From: Galbitalea sp036266835
GTDB lineage: Bacteria; Actinomycetota; Actinomycetes; Actinomycetales; Microbacteriaceae
Length of the DNA stretch: 49,846 nt
Reading direction: 5' to 3'
NCBI GenBank assembly: GCA_036266835.1
Contig: DATAXD010000059.1
Span: 1 to 49,846 of the forward strand
Shown here: positions 41,808 to 49,788 of the stretch, piece by piece
Layout of the letters: every line of letters starts with the position of its first letter
How positions within the stretch are numbered: position 1 is the stretch's first letter
Program-made: the position numbers and the translations under genes
The notes under the pieces: generated by a model
The model's input: the letters and a program-made list of their open reading frames with translations, nothing else
Databases searched by the model: none
What the model was told of the DNA's origin: nothing

Positions 41808-43064
41808 TCAGGAGCCGGCGTACTGGCCGTACTGGGAAGAAATGGTCGCCGATGTCGGCCGCGACGAGCACGACGTGGCCGAGCCCGTGAATGTCACCGA
41901 AGTGCCCACGTTGCCCGCGGTCACAAAGTGAGTGGTCTGGCCAATATGTTCGTGAATCGGGTATGTGTACCCGTTGATCAGGTTGTACTCGACAGTATTC
42001 GAGGGTGGATTTGCGAGCGCCCAGACGTGGATGCCTCCGTCCACGGCCTGCGAGTTGAGCGGCAGCGCAATCAGGTTGTGCTCGATCTTGAGGCCCCTTG
42101 CATCCAATCCGACAGTCACCCCGCTCGCAGCGTCGAGCATCGTGTTGTATTCGATGTTGACGTTGGCAGGACTCAGTCTCGTGTACCCCGTGCCGCTCGC
42201 TGCGGCCTTGATATTCGATCCGCGGGGCGCGTCGAAGAGAAGATTGTGCTCGATCACTCCACCGGTCTGGTAGATGGTCCCCGTCAGGTAGATGTTGTGG
42301 TCAAGGGCCTGGTTGACGCCGACGTTGTCGTGGATGCAGTTTCCATACACGAGATAGTCCTTCGGCGCCGCGGCAGTCAGTGCCGCAACGGAAGAACTGG
42401 TCGCCGTGTCGGATTGGATGATTACGTTTGCGTAGCCCGGGGATCCTCGAACTTCGTTGTTCTCGAAGATCCAGTGCTGGCCCCCTGAGAGGTAGACGAT
42501 CGCCTGCCCGGTTCCCTGGATCGCTTTGTCGTAGACGAAGCGGAAGCCCTGGATGGTCCAGTAGCTGGGTGAATGCAGGATCAGCGTTCCGTCCAGGTAG
42601 ACCTTCTCACCCGGATATGCCTGCATCACGATGGGGCGCGATGCGGTGCCCTTCACTGCAGACCAGCCAACTTCTTCCTTGTAGTTCCCCGCACGAACGA
42701 CGATGACATCGCCGGGATGAGCGACCCTGACCGCCGTCTGGATGTTTCGCAGCGGATCGCTCGCGCTCGGCTCGGGACAGGTCGTCTGCGAGGTGCCCTC
42801 CGTCAGGTACTTTGAGTCGAGCAGGCAATGGTAACGGTTGTAGGTGTCATAGCCGTTCAGCCAGGTCTTGTACTCCGAGACGGTGTCGTGCCCCGTGGTC
42901 GACACGTAGATGTACCGACCGCCGCTTGCAGGCGTTGCCAAAGTGGTCGACCCGATGCCCACGCTGGGCAGAGAACTGGCAACAGCCGAGGCAGGAACTG
43001 CAAAGGAAATTGCCAGCAGGGCGGCGACCGCACCGACCAATCCGACGACGCGTGTCAACTTCAT
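41808..43064 (-). CDS. Secreted right-handed beta-helix protein, polysaccharide-lyase-like
   Basis: The 418-residue protein has a signal peptide (basic start, hydrophobic core 8-22, cleavage likely after a PASA motif near 24-27). A right-handed parallel beta-helix follows, in which N-x-[IV] coil motifs recur: IFENNEV, LVYGNCIHDN, VIEHNLLFD, VNIEYNTM, LKIEHNLI, TVEYNLING. An HPGDVIVVRAGNY segment, found at the start of many lyase/epimerase helices, is at about 115-127. It could cut or epimerise the uronate-containing polymer made here, but no catalytic triad can be named with certainty. The TACCCCCAAGTTCAG motif directly upstream recurs near the window end. Confidence 0.8.
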   Translation of the reverse strand: MKLTRVVGLVGAVAALLAISFAVPASAVASSLPSVGIGSTTLATPASGGRYIYVSTTGHDTVSEYKTWLNGYDTYNRYHCLLDSKYLTEGTSQTTCPEPSASDPLRNIQTAVRVAHPGDVIVVRAGNYKEEVGWSAVKGTASRPIVMQAYPGEKVYLDGTLILHSPSYWTIQGFRFVYDKAIQGTGQAIVYLSGGQHWIFENNEVRGSPGYANVIIQSDTATSSSVAALTAAAPKDYLVYGNCIHDNVGVNQALDHNIYLTGTIYQTGGVIEHNLLFDAPRGSNIKAAASGTGYTRLSPANVNIEYNTMLDAASGVTVGLDARGLKIEHNLIALPLNSQAVDGGIHVWALANPPSNTVEYNLINGYTYPIHEHIGQTTHFVTAGNVGTSVTFTGSATSCSSRPTSATISSQYGQYAGS

Positions 43065-43068
43065 GACG

Positions 43069-43083
43069 TACCCCCAAGTTCAG
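43069..43083 (-). promoter_or_regulatory. CTGAACTTGGGGGTA motif before beta-helix gene
   Basis: The motif lies 4 bp upstream of the ATG at 43064. Its G-run may serve as the ribosome site, but nearly the same word (one T shorter) occurs at 49507-49520 in a gene-free region, suggesting a regulatory role. Confidence 0.4.
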
Positions 43084-43189
43084 CCGATGCCCGCTTCCCC
43101 AAGCGTCGTTACACCGGAACCACAACCCACCATACGACATCCGTGGTGCATCGGCACCAGATTGAGACCCTAAACTTGGCACCCAATTA

Positions 43190-43196
43190 GGGGTAC
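43190..43196 (+). promoter_or_regulatory. GGGGTAC motif before acyltransferase gene
   Basis: GGGGTAC lies 21 bp upstream of the TTG at 43218, in the 153-bp divergent region shared with the beta-helix gene. It may be another copy of the motif at 43069. Confidence 0.3.
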
Positions 43197-43217
43197 ACGA
43201 CACCCTGGGAGCACTCC

Positions 43218-45350
43218 TTGACCCGCACCGCAAAAGGCCGTCCCTCGGCGATGGATGGCGCGCGAAGCTCGGCAGCGGGATTCTTCCGGGAGGTCCAGGC
43301 GCTCCGCGCTCTCGCCGTTGCAGGGGTGGTGCTTTACCACTTCTGGCCCGGGCTGGTACGCGGTGGTTTTGTCGGCGTTGACGTGTTTTTCGTGATTTCC
43401 GGTTACCTCATCACCTCGCACCTCCACCGCGAACTGGCGGCCGACGGCAGAATCCGCTTCGGCGCCTTCTACGCCGCGCGTGCCCGAAGGCTTCTGCCCG
43501 CTGCTCTCGTCGTGCTCGCCGTGACGGCCGTGGGAACCCTCCTGTTACTCCCCCAGCGCCTGTGGGAACAGGTGATGCAGGAGGTCGCCGCGTCTGCTCT
43601 GTATGTCGAGAACTGGGTGCTCAGCGCAGATTCGGTCAACTATCTCGCCCTCAACGAAAACATCCCCTCCCCCGTCCAGCACTACTGGTCGCTGTCGGTC
43701 GAGGAGCAGTTCTATCTGGTGTGGCCGGTTCTTCTGCTCGCGACCTGGGCTCTGGCGAAACGGTGGAGGCATAAGACCGGACCTGCACAAAGCGGACGTG
43801 CTGTGCTGCTCAGCGTCCTGGTGGGCGTGTTGGTCCTGTCGCTGGCCACAAGCATCGCGCTGACCGCCTGGCAACCCAGCCAGGCGTACTTTGCAACCGA
43901 AGTCCGAGCGTGGGAGTTCGCGGCCGGTGGGATCGCGGCGATCCTTGTGCGCAGGGGAAGCGGCAGACCAGCACTGCGCGCCATTGCCTCTTGGCTCGGG
44001 CTACTGGCGATTGTGGCCTCGATGGTGCTGTATACCGGAGCGACGCCGTTTCCCGGATATACCGCACTGCTACCTGTCGGCGGCACGATTGCGGTAATCG
44101 CCGCGGGAGATCCGGACGCTCGATTGTCCGCCCGCCGCATCCTGCGCTTTCCGCCGATCCAATACGTCGGGGGAATCTCATACAGCCTGTACCTGTGGCA
44201 CTGGCCCGTGCTCATCCTCTTGCCCACGCTGCTGGGGACGGACACAGGGGTGATCGTCCGAGGCATACTGCTGGCGATTGCGATCGTGCTGGCGATACTC
44301 ACGAAGCGATTCATCGAAGACCCCGTGCGATTGTCCCCACCGCTCCGATCCGCGAAACTGCGGATAACGTTGCTCGGGTCCGCCGCCGCGATGGCACTGC
44401 TCGTCGTGTTCGCGCTCGTCATGAATTCATCCGTCGCCGGGGCGATCACGTCGGCGCAGACTGAAGCCGCCGTCGCGCTCCGCTCGGACGGCGCCTGCCT
44501 GGGTGCCGCCAGCATCGCGAACTCATCGTGTACACCTCGCGCCGGCCTGCTGGTGCCCAGCACGCTTGCAGCGGGCCAGGACGACGTGAACACTCCGAAC
44601 TGCTGGAGCACCGAATCGGTGAGCGAGCTCAGGGAGTGCACGAAAGGTCCCGCTCATGGCGCCACGCTGAGAGTCGCGCTCATCGGCGATTCCCACAGCA
44701 ACCAGTACCTCGCCGCGATTGAGGCGATCGCCAGGGAATATCACTGGAGGGTGGATGTCTACGGCAAGACCGGTTGCATCTGGACTGCTGCGATCCAGGT
44801 GAATTCGCCACAATGGGTGGCCAGCTGCCAGGCGTGGAAAGCCAACCTCAACGCGCATCTTGCTTCGAACCGGCCGTACGACGTCATCATCACGAGCTAT
44901 CTGGCGACCTCGCCGATCGAGGCCGCGCCGGGTAAGTCAGTCGACCAAACCACCATTGACGGCTTCGAGAGCGTGTGGCGTCCCGTGATCGCCCGAGGAA
45001 CCCAGCTGGTCGCGATCCGCGACAATCCGCATCCGCGGGCCGACTATCTCGATTGCATCGATCGGCACTCGGGCGACCCGGGGGAGGCATGCAGCGTGGC
45101 CGAGTCGACGGCACTCGATTTCTTCGACGGCCAGCCGGACGCGGTCGCGCACGTCCACGACGCGCATCTGCTCGACCTGACAAAGTACTTCTGCCAGGCG
45201 CAGCGCTGCCCGCCGGTCATCGGCAACGTGATCGTCTATCGCGACGGCACGCACTTGACCTCGACCTACACCCGCACGCTTGCGCCGATGGTACGGCGCG
45301 GAGTTCTCGAGCTCACAGGCCTCAGCGATCGCGGGCGCGTGGACTCCTAG
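43218..45350 (+). CDS. OafA-type acyltransferase with SGNH domain
   Basis: The 710-residue protein joins an acyltransferase-3 membrane domain (about 15-395, ten helices; REVQALRALAVAGVVLYHFWPG start, FVGVDVFFVISGYLI, and SVEEQFYLVWPV) to an extracytoplasmic SGNH hydrolase-like domain (about 450-700; GDSHSNQY catalytic Ser, DGTHLT with the Asp-His pair). Such proteins O-acetylate cell-surface glycans. Start TTG 43218 has GGGAG about 6 nt upstream; an in-frame ATG at 43251 is the alternative. It is divergent from the beta-helix gene and converges on the PH gene at a 9-bp gap. It is the last gene of the inserted glycan block. Confidence 0.9.
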   Translation: MTRTAKGRPSAMDGARSSAAGFFREVQALRALAVAGVVLYHFWPGLVRGGFVGVDVFFVISGYLITSHLHRELAADGRIRFGAFYAARARRLLPAALVVLAVTAVGTLLLLPQRLWEQVMQEVAASALYVENWVLSADSVNYLALNENIPSPVQHYWSLSVEEQFYLVWPVLLLATWALAKRWRHKTGPAQSGRAVLLSVLVGVLVLSLATSIALTAWQPSQAYFATEVRAWEFAAGGIAAILVRRGSGRPALRAIASWLGLLAIVASMVLYTGATPFPGYTALLPVGGTIAVIAAGDPDARLSARRILRFPPIQYVGGISYSLYLWHWPVLILLPTLLGTDTGVIVRGILLAIAIVLAILTKRFIEDPVRLSPPLRSAKLRITLLGSAAAMALLVVFALVMNSSVAGAITSAQTEAAVALRSDGACLGAASIANSSCTPRAGLLVPSTLAAGQDDVNTPNCWSTESVSELRECTKGPAHGATLRVALIGDSHSNQYLAAIEAIAREYHWRVDVYGKTGCIWTAAIQVNSPQWVASCQAWKANLNAHLASNRPYDVIITSYLATSPIEAAPGKSVDQTTIDGFESVWRPVIARGTQLVAIRDNPHPRADYLDCIDRHSGDPGEACSVAESTALDFFDGQPDAVAHVHDAHLLDLTKYFCQAQRCPPVIGNVIVYRDGTHLTSTYTRTLAPMVRRGVLELTGLSDRGRVDS

Positions 45351-45359
45351 ACGCATTGA

Positions 45360-45833
45360 TCACAGCGTCGCGCGGCTCGCTTCCATCAGGTCGTGGAGTG
45401 CGGCCTGTACCAGGTTGGCATTCGGGACATCCCGCAGCACGACGGGTCGATCGAGACCGGTGCTCACGAGCACATCGCCTGATCCGAAGAGCGACTGCAG
45501 CCCCGACTTGCGGACCGTCACGTCATGACCCCTGCTGTGCAAAACTTCCTGGCGGACACGTACCACAAGACCGCTTCGAAGGATGACCCTCCGCGATGTG
45601 ATCGTGTAGTTGCACGCGAGCCAGGAGACCAGCGGGACGAACCACAGCACCAGGACAAGAAAGGCAGCGATGGCCAGGACCGCGAGGTTCTCCCAATTGT
45701 CGGGGAATCGACCGAACAGGTATCCCGAGGCCCCGGCGACGACGATCAGCGCAAAGTTCGGCCAGAACATCCGCCTGCCATGCGGGCGCAGACGAGCGAC
45801 TACAACCTCGCTGGACGGCGCCTCACCGGACAT
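45360..45833 (-). CDS. Bacterial PH-domain membrane protein
   Basis: The 157-residue protein has two membrane helices (about 24-42 and 48-72), followed by a bacterial PH-like domain (YTITSRRVILRSGLVVRVRQEVLHSR, SGDVLVSTG). It corresponds by position and layout to Rv3278c of M. tuberculosis, a conserved membrane protein next to birA. The ATG at 45833 lies 3 bp after the birA stop, so it is the second gene of a birA operon. Its function is unknown. Confidence 0.85.
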   Translation of the reverse strand: MSGEAPSSEVVVARLRPHGRRMFWPNFALIVVAGASGYLFGRFPDNWENLAVLAIAAFLVLVLWFVPLVSWLACNYTITSRRVILRSGLVVRVRQEVLHSRGHDVTVRKSGLQSLFGSGDVLVSTGLDRPVVLRDVPNANLVQAALHDLMEASRATL

Positions 45834-45836
45834 GGC

Positions 45837-46637
45837 TCATTCATACCTCAGGTGAGTCACGTCGCCCGCGGCGACCGTCCGGGTCTCTCCGGTGAGCTCC
45901 GAGCGCACCAGCAGGCACCCGGTCGCATCGATCCCGGTCGCGACGCCGAACAAATCGTCGCCGCCGGGCAGCGACACCCGCACCTGCCGACCGAGTGTGC
46001 GGCACCATTCACTCGTGACCCGATGGATGCCGCTGGCGCCCGCATCCGCGTCGGCGTCGAGAAAACGCACGAGGAGCTCGTCGAGCCTCAAGAGGTATCG
46101 GGAAAGTATGAGATCGGCCAGTTCGTCGACGGTGCCATCGACGCCCGCGAGCGTGAGCGATGTCGCCGTCGAAACCGGGAGTTCATCGCGGTCGAGAGCG
46201 AGGTTGACCCCCGTGCCGACGATCACCGCCGAACCCGGAACCAATTCGGCCAGCACGCCGCACACCTTGAGTCCGTCGACCTGCACGTCGTTCGGCCACT
46301 TCAGTCCGGTGCGGCCACCCCCGATCAGCGCGTCCACCGACGACGACATGGCGGCCCCCGCGATGAGCGGGAGCCAGCCGAGCGCCTGGGGTGCGAGTGG
46401 TTTCCCGGTTCGCAGGAGCGGCCGCAGGAGCACCGACGCCGCGAGAGACTTGCCGGCCGGCGCGGTCCAGGATCGACCGAGACGACCGCGGCCGCTCGTC
46501 TGATTCATCGTGACCAGAGTCGACATGTGGGGCTCGTCGCCCTCCCGAACCAGGTCCGCGAGGGTGTCATTGGTTGAGCCCGCCTCATCCAGAACGCGCA
46601 GGCTTGGTACGGCAGAACGAGTTCTCGCGAGGTTCAC
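45837..46637 (-). CDS. birA: Biotin-[acetyl-CoA carboxylase] ligase, class I
   Basis: This 266-residue enzyme attaches biotin to the carboxylase carrier protein. The GSTNDTL motif (20-26), biotin-binding SGRGRLGRSW (48-57), KWPNDV and GTGVNL motifs are seen. No N-terminal DNA-binding domain is present, so this is a class I enzyme with no repressor role. GTG 46637 lies 6 nt after TAGGGT, again a leaderless arrangement. The substrate-side genes accD and accE are at 47582-49455; the biotin-bearing alpha subunit is not in the window. Confidence 0.94.
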   Translation of the reverse strand: MNLARTRSAVPSLRVLDEAGSTNDTLADLVREGDEPHMSTLVTMNQTSGRGRLGRSWTAPAGKSLAASVLLRPLLRTGKPLAPQALGWLPLIAGAAMSSSVDALIGGGRTGLKWPNDVQVDGLKVCGVLAELVPGSAVIVGTGVNLALDRDELPVSTATSLTLAGVDGTVDELADLILSRYLLRLDELLVRFLDADADAGASGIHRVTSEWCRTLGRQVRVSLPGGDDLFGVATGIDATGCLLVRSELTGETRTVAAGDVTHLRYE

Positions 46638-46643
46638 AGGGCC

Positions 46644-46649
46644 ACCCTA
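46644..46649 (-). promoter_or_regulatory. Predicted -10 box TAGGGT, leaderless
   Basis: TAGGGT is 6 nt before the GTG at 46637 of birA. The opposing promoter at 46682 completes a divergent pair in 57 bp. Confidence 0.55.
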
Positions 46650-46681
46650 ACTGGGCTAGTCGCCAGCAACCGTCGACGAGC

Positions 46682-46687
46682 TATTCT
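46682..46687 (+). promoter_or_regulatory. Predicted -10 box TATTCT, leaderless
   Basis: TATTCT is followed by 7 nt and the ATG at 46695 of the polyprenol-phosphate mannose synthase gene. GGGACAC between them includes no usable ribosome site. Confidence 0.5.
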
Positions 46688-46694
46688 GGGACAC

Positions 46695-47486
46695 ATGACG
46701 CGTCAGCACAGTCACGCCGCCGCACCGTGGGGGCGAGTACTCGTCATCATGCCCACATTCAACGAGTGCGAAAGTCTCGGTCGCGTCGCGGGGCATCTTC
46801 TCGAAAGCGTCTCGGACGTCGACCTGCTCGTCGTTGACGACAACAGCCCCGATGGCACCGGAACCATCGCCGACGACCTGGCCGCCAGGGACGCTCGGGT
46901 GCATGTGCTGCACCGTGAAGGCCGCGGCGGACTCGGGCGCGCGTACGTGGCCGGGTTCGACTGGGCCATCGGTCATGGCTACGACGCCGTCGTCGAAATG
47001 GATGCGGATGGCTCGCATCCGGCCGATCGGTTGCCAGCAATGCTCGATGCGCTCACGTCCGACGATCATCCGGGACTCGTCATCGGATCGCGCTGGGTGC
47101 AGGGCGGCTCAGTCGTCAACTGGCCAAAGCGGCGTGAGTTCCTGTCCCGCGGCGCCAACCTCTACGCGCGACTGCTGCTCGGCGTACCCGCTCGTGACAT
47201 CACGGCGGGTTTCCGCGCCTATCCGACGTCGGTGCTTCGGCAATTGTCGACGCGCGTCGATTCACGTGGCTACTCTTTCCAAATCGAAATGACCCTGCAC
47301 GTATTCGACGCCGGCTTCCCGATCGTGGAAGTGCCGATCGAGTTCAGGGAGCGCGAGGCCGGGGTGTCGAAGATGAATTCTTCGATAGTCGTCGAGGCCA
47401 TGGCTCGGGTGACGCGCTGGGGCCTGGCCCGTCGCTTCGTGCCTCGGCACACGCAACGGGCCGTCGAGTCCGTCAAGCTGTCGTAA
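46695..47486 (+). CDS. Polyprenol-phosphate mannose synthase (Ppm1/DPM-like), GT2
   Basis: The 263-residue GT-A protein has IMPTFNECESLG (about 18-29), VDDNSPDGTG, the metal-binding MDADGSHP motif and a TAGFRAY segment, all characteristic of synthases that transfer mannose from GDP-mannose to polyprenyl phosphate. It has only the catalytic domain; the fused or separate membrane partner (Lnt-like) seen in mycobacteria is not in the window. It lies between birA and accD, which are direct neighbours in M. tuberculosis. Confidence 0.9.
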   Translation: MTRQHSHAAAPWGRVLVIMPTFNECESLGRVAGHLLESVSDVDLLVVDDNSPDGTGTIADDLAARDARVHVLHREGRGGLGRAYVAGFDWAIGHGYDAVVEMDADGSHPADRLPAMLDALTSDDHPGLVIGSRWVQGGSVVNWPKRREFLSRGANLYARLLLGVPARDITAGFRAYPTSVLRQLSTRVDSRGYSFQIEMTLHVFDAGFPIVEVPIEFREREAGVSKMNSSIVVEAMARVTRWGLARRFVPRHTQRAVESVKLS

Positions 47487-47550
47487 CCGCCGGAACAGGA
47501 CTTTCGGGCAAGCTCTGAGGGCGTTTTTTGGAGACTTGTGACAAAGCCTC

Positions 47551-47561
47551 GGGGCTACCCC
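47551..47561 (+). promoter_or_regulatory. GGGG-CTA-CCCC inverted repeat upstream of accD
   Basis: A perfect 4-bp arm inverted repeat with 3-nt loop lies 8 bp upstream of the TAGGCT box. Its place in the -35/spacer region would suit a small operator, but it may be chance in GC-rich DNA. Confidence 0.25.
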
Positions 47562-47568
47562 TGTTGAC

Positions 47569-47574
47569 TAGGCT
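47569..47574 (+). promoter_or_regulatory. Predicted -10 box TAGGCT, leaderless
   Basis: TAGGCT is followed by 7 nt and GTG 47582 of accD. This is the fourth TAGGCT in the window placed 7-8 nt before a GTG. Confidence 0.55.
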
Positions 47575-47581
47575 GAGTCGG

Positions 47582-49216
47582 GTGACCCCCAACAAAACGA
47601 CAGACACCACCCTGCCGCCCAAGGCCGCCTCGAGCGCTTCGGATCCGTACACCACGGCTGGCAAGCTCGCCGACCTCAAGGTTCGCTATCACGAAGCCGT
47701 GACCGCCAGCGGCGAAGCGGCGATCGAGAAGCAGCATAAGAAGGGCAAGAAGACCGCGCGCGAGCGCATCGCGACCCTCCTCGACGACGGGTCATTCGTC
47801 GAGATCGACGAGTTCGTGCGGCATCGCACCCACGCCTTCGGCATGGAAAAGTCTCGTCCGTACGGCGATGCCGTGGTCACCGGCATCGGCACCATCCACG
47901 GCCGGCAGGTTGCGGTCTACAGCCAGGACTTCACGATTTTCGGCGGATCACTCGGCGAAGTCGCCGGCGAGAAGATCATCAAGATCATGGATCTGGCCCT
48001 CAAAACCGGAGTGCCGATCATCGGCATGCTGGACTCCGGCGGTGCTCGCATCCAGGAGGGTGTCGTCGCGCTCGGCAAGTACGGCGAGATTTTCCGGCGC
48101 AACACCCAGGCGTCCGGGGTCATCCCGCAGATCTCCATCATCATGGGGCCCGCGGCCGGCGGAGCGGTCTACTCACCGGCCCTGACCGACTTCGTCATCA
48201 TGGTCGACAAAACGAGCCAGATGTTCGTCACCGGACCGGACGTCATCAAGACCGTCACCGGTGAAGACGTTGGCATGGAAGAACTCGGCGGGGCCCTCAC
48301 CCACAACTCGATCTCCGGTGTCTCGCACTATCTGGCCAGCGATGAGGATGATGCGCTCGATTATGCACGTACGCTTCTGAGCTTCCTGCCCGACAACAAC
48401 CTCGCTGAGCTGCCGGTGTACGAGAGCGACGTGGCGCTCGAGATCACCGACGAGGATCGCCGGCTCAACACGATCATCCCCGACTCGCCCAACCAGCCGT
48501 ACGACGTGAAGACCGTCATCGAGCACATCGTCGACAACGAGGACTTTCTCGAGGTCCAACCCCTGTTCGCGCCGAACATCGTCATCGGATTCGCCAGGGT
48601 CGAGGGACGTTCCGTCGGAATCATCGCGAACCAGCCGCAGGCAATGGCCGGAACCCTCAACATCGAGGCCGGCGAGAAGGCGAGCCGCTTCGTGAGATTC
48701 TGTGACGCCTTCTCGATCCCCATCCTCACCCTCGTGGATGTTCCCGGTTACCTGCCCGGCACCGACCAGGAGTGGACCGGGGTCATCCGGCGCGGAGCAA
48801 AGCTGCTGTACGCGTACGCAGAAGCAACCGTGCCGTTGCTCACAGTCATCACCAGAAAGGCGTACGGGGGCGCATACATCGTTATGGGCTCCAAGCAGCT
48901 CGGAGCCGACCTCAACTACGCCTGGCCCACCGCCGAGATCGCGGTCATGGGCGGGCAGGGCGCCGTCAACATCCTGTACCGCACCGAGATTAAGGAAGCC
49001 GAAGACGCGGGCGAGGATGTCGCCGCGGTTCGGACCAAACTCGCGAACGAATACACCTACAACGTGGCATCGCCGTTCCTGGCGGCGGAACGCGGTGAGC
49101 TGGACGGCGTGATCGAACCGGCGGCGACCCGCGTCGCCGTCATCAAGGGGATGCGTGCGCTGCGCACCAAACGCGCGGTGCAGCCACCCAAGAAGCACGG
49201 GAACATTCCGCTGTGA
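47582..49216 (+). CDS. accD: Acyl-CoA carboxylase beta (carboxyltransferase) subunit
   Basis: This 544-residue protein is the carboxyltransferase part of an actinobacterial acetyl-/propionyl-CoA carboxylase (AccD5/PccB type). Two crotonase-like halves are seen: the N-half has GSLGEVAGEKI and GPAAGGAVYSPAL (oxyanion loop), the C-half has DVPGYLPGTDQE and TRKAYGGAYIVMGSK. It makes malonyl- or methylmalonyl-CoA for lipid synthesis. The frame is open to 47528, but the leaderless GTG 47582 gives MTPNKTTDT and avoids 18 atypical residues. The next gene, accE, overlaps by GTGA. Confidence 0.95.
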   Translation: MTPNKTTDTTLPPKAASSASDPYTTAGKLADLKVRYHEAVTASGEAAIEKQHKKGKKTARERIATLLDDGSFVEIDEFVRHRTHAFGMEKSRPYGDAVVTGIGTIHGRQVAVYSQDFTIFGGSLGEVAGEKIIKIMDLALKTGVPIIGMLDSGGARIQEGVVALGKYGEIFRRNTQASGVIPQISIIMGPAAGGAVYSPALTDFVIMVDKTSQMFVTGPDVIKTVTGEDVGMEELGGALTHNSISGVSHYLASDEDDALDYARTLLSFLPDNNLAELPVYESDVALEITDEDRRLNTIIPDSPNQPYDVKTVIEHIVDNEDFLEVQPLFAPNIVIGFARVEGRSVGIIANQPQAMAGTLNIEAGEKASRFVRFCDAFSIPILTLVDVPGYLPGTDQEWTGVIRRGAKLLYAYAEATVPLLTVITRKAYGGAYIVMGSKQLGADLNYAWPTAEIAVMGGQGAVNILYRTEIKEAEDAGEDVAAVRTKLANEYTYNVASPFLAAERGELDGVIEPAATRVAVIKGMRALRTKRAVQPPKKHGNIPL

Positions 49217-49455
49217 CCGGCGCACGGCGCCAGACGGTGGCACGAGTCGAGGCCGACGTCGAGATTCTTAGCGGAAATCCGGATGCCGCAGACATGGCTG
49301 CAATCACCGCCGTGCTCGCGGGTGTCCTCGAAGAACTCGCTGCAGAACAGGGTCGTCGGCAGCAGGCGCACACGTCGGCCTGGGAACGGTCGCAGCGATC
49401 CGTGCGCGAGCCGCTGCATCCCGGGCCGGGAGTCTGGCGCAGCTTCTCGGGCTGA
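49213..49455 (+). CDS. accE: Acyl-CoA carboxylase epsilon subunit
   Basis: This 80-residue protein matches the small epsilon subunit found only with actinobacterial acyl-CoA carboxylases: a short N-terminal strand VEILSGNPDAADMAAITAVL with Gly-Asn-Pro, a helix LAAEQGRRQQ, and a C-terminal basic/aromatic tail ending WRSFSG. It promotes the alpha-beta complex. GTG 49213 overlaps the accD stop as GTGA, so the two are translationally coupled. Confidence 0.9.
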   Translation: MTGARRQTVARVEADVEILSGNPDAADMAAITAVLAGVLEELAAEQGRRQQAHTSAWERSQRSVREPLHPGPGVWRSFSG

Positions 49456-49506
49456 ACGCCTGGGCGGCCAGATCGCCGTAGACAGTCCTGTTCACGGTAG
49501 TTCCCC

Positions 49507-49520
49507 CTGAACTGGGGGTA
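49507..49520 (+). promoter_or_regulatory. CTGAACTGGGGGTA motif
   Basis: This word overlaps the C5/G5 inverted repeat at 49503-49518 and is almost identical to the sequence just upstream of the secreted beta-helix gene (43069-43083, minus strand). Confidence 0.4.
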
Positions 49521-49788
49521 AAACAACGGAATCACGCGAAATTTTGCAACCCGTGGAACGAACAGGTCGTTCTACTCCCAAATGGTGGTCAAATCGAACA
49601 GAAAACCGCTTATGTACCCCGTTTTCAGTAGATGCGCGCCCGGAAAGTCCATGCAAAATCAGGTACTTTCACTTTCGGGGTTCAAAAAATGTACCCCGAA
49701 TGTCCCCCAAAATGACGACTGGTCAAGGGGGTATGAACCTTGCAGTATTGAACGTGCTAGGTGTCTCTCTATGAGTTACACCACCAGA

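Noticed and set aside
47487..47528. T-run TTTTTT after the mannose synthase gene as an intrinsic terminator
   Set aside because: The only nearby stem (CCGGAA with TTTCGG) has a wobble pair and ends about 15 nt before the T-run, so it is not a canonical terminator.
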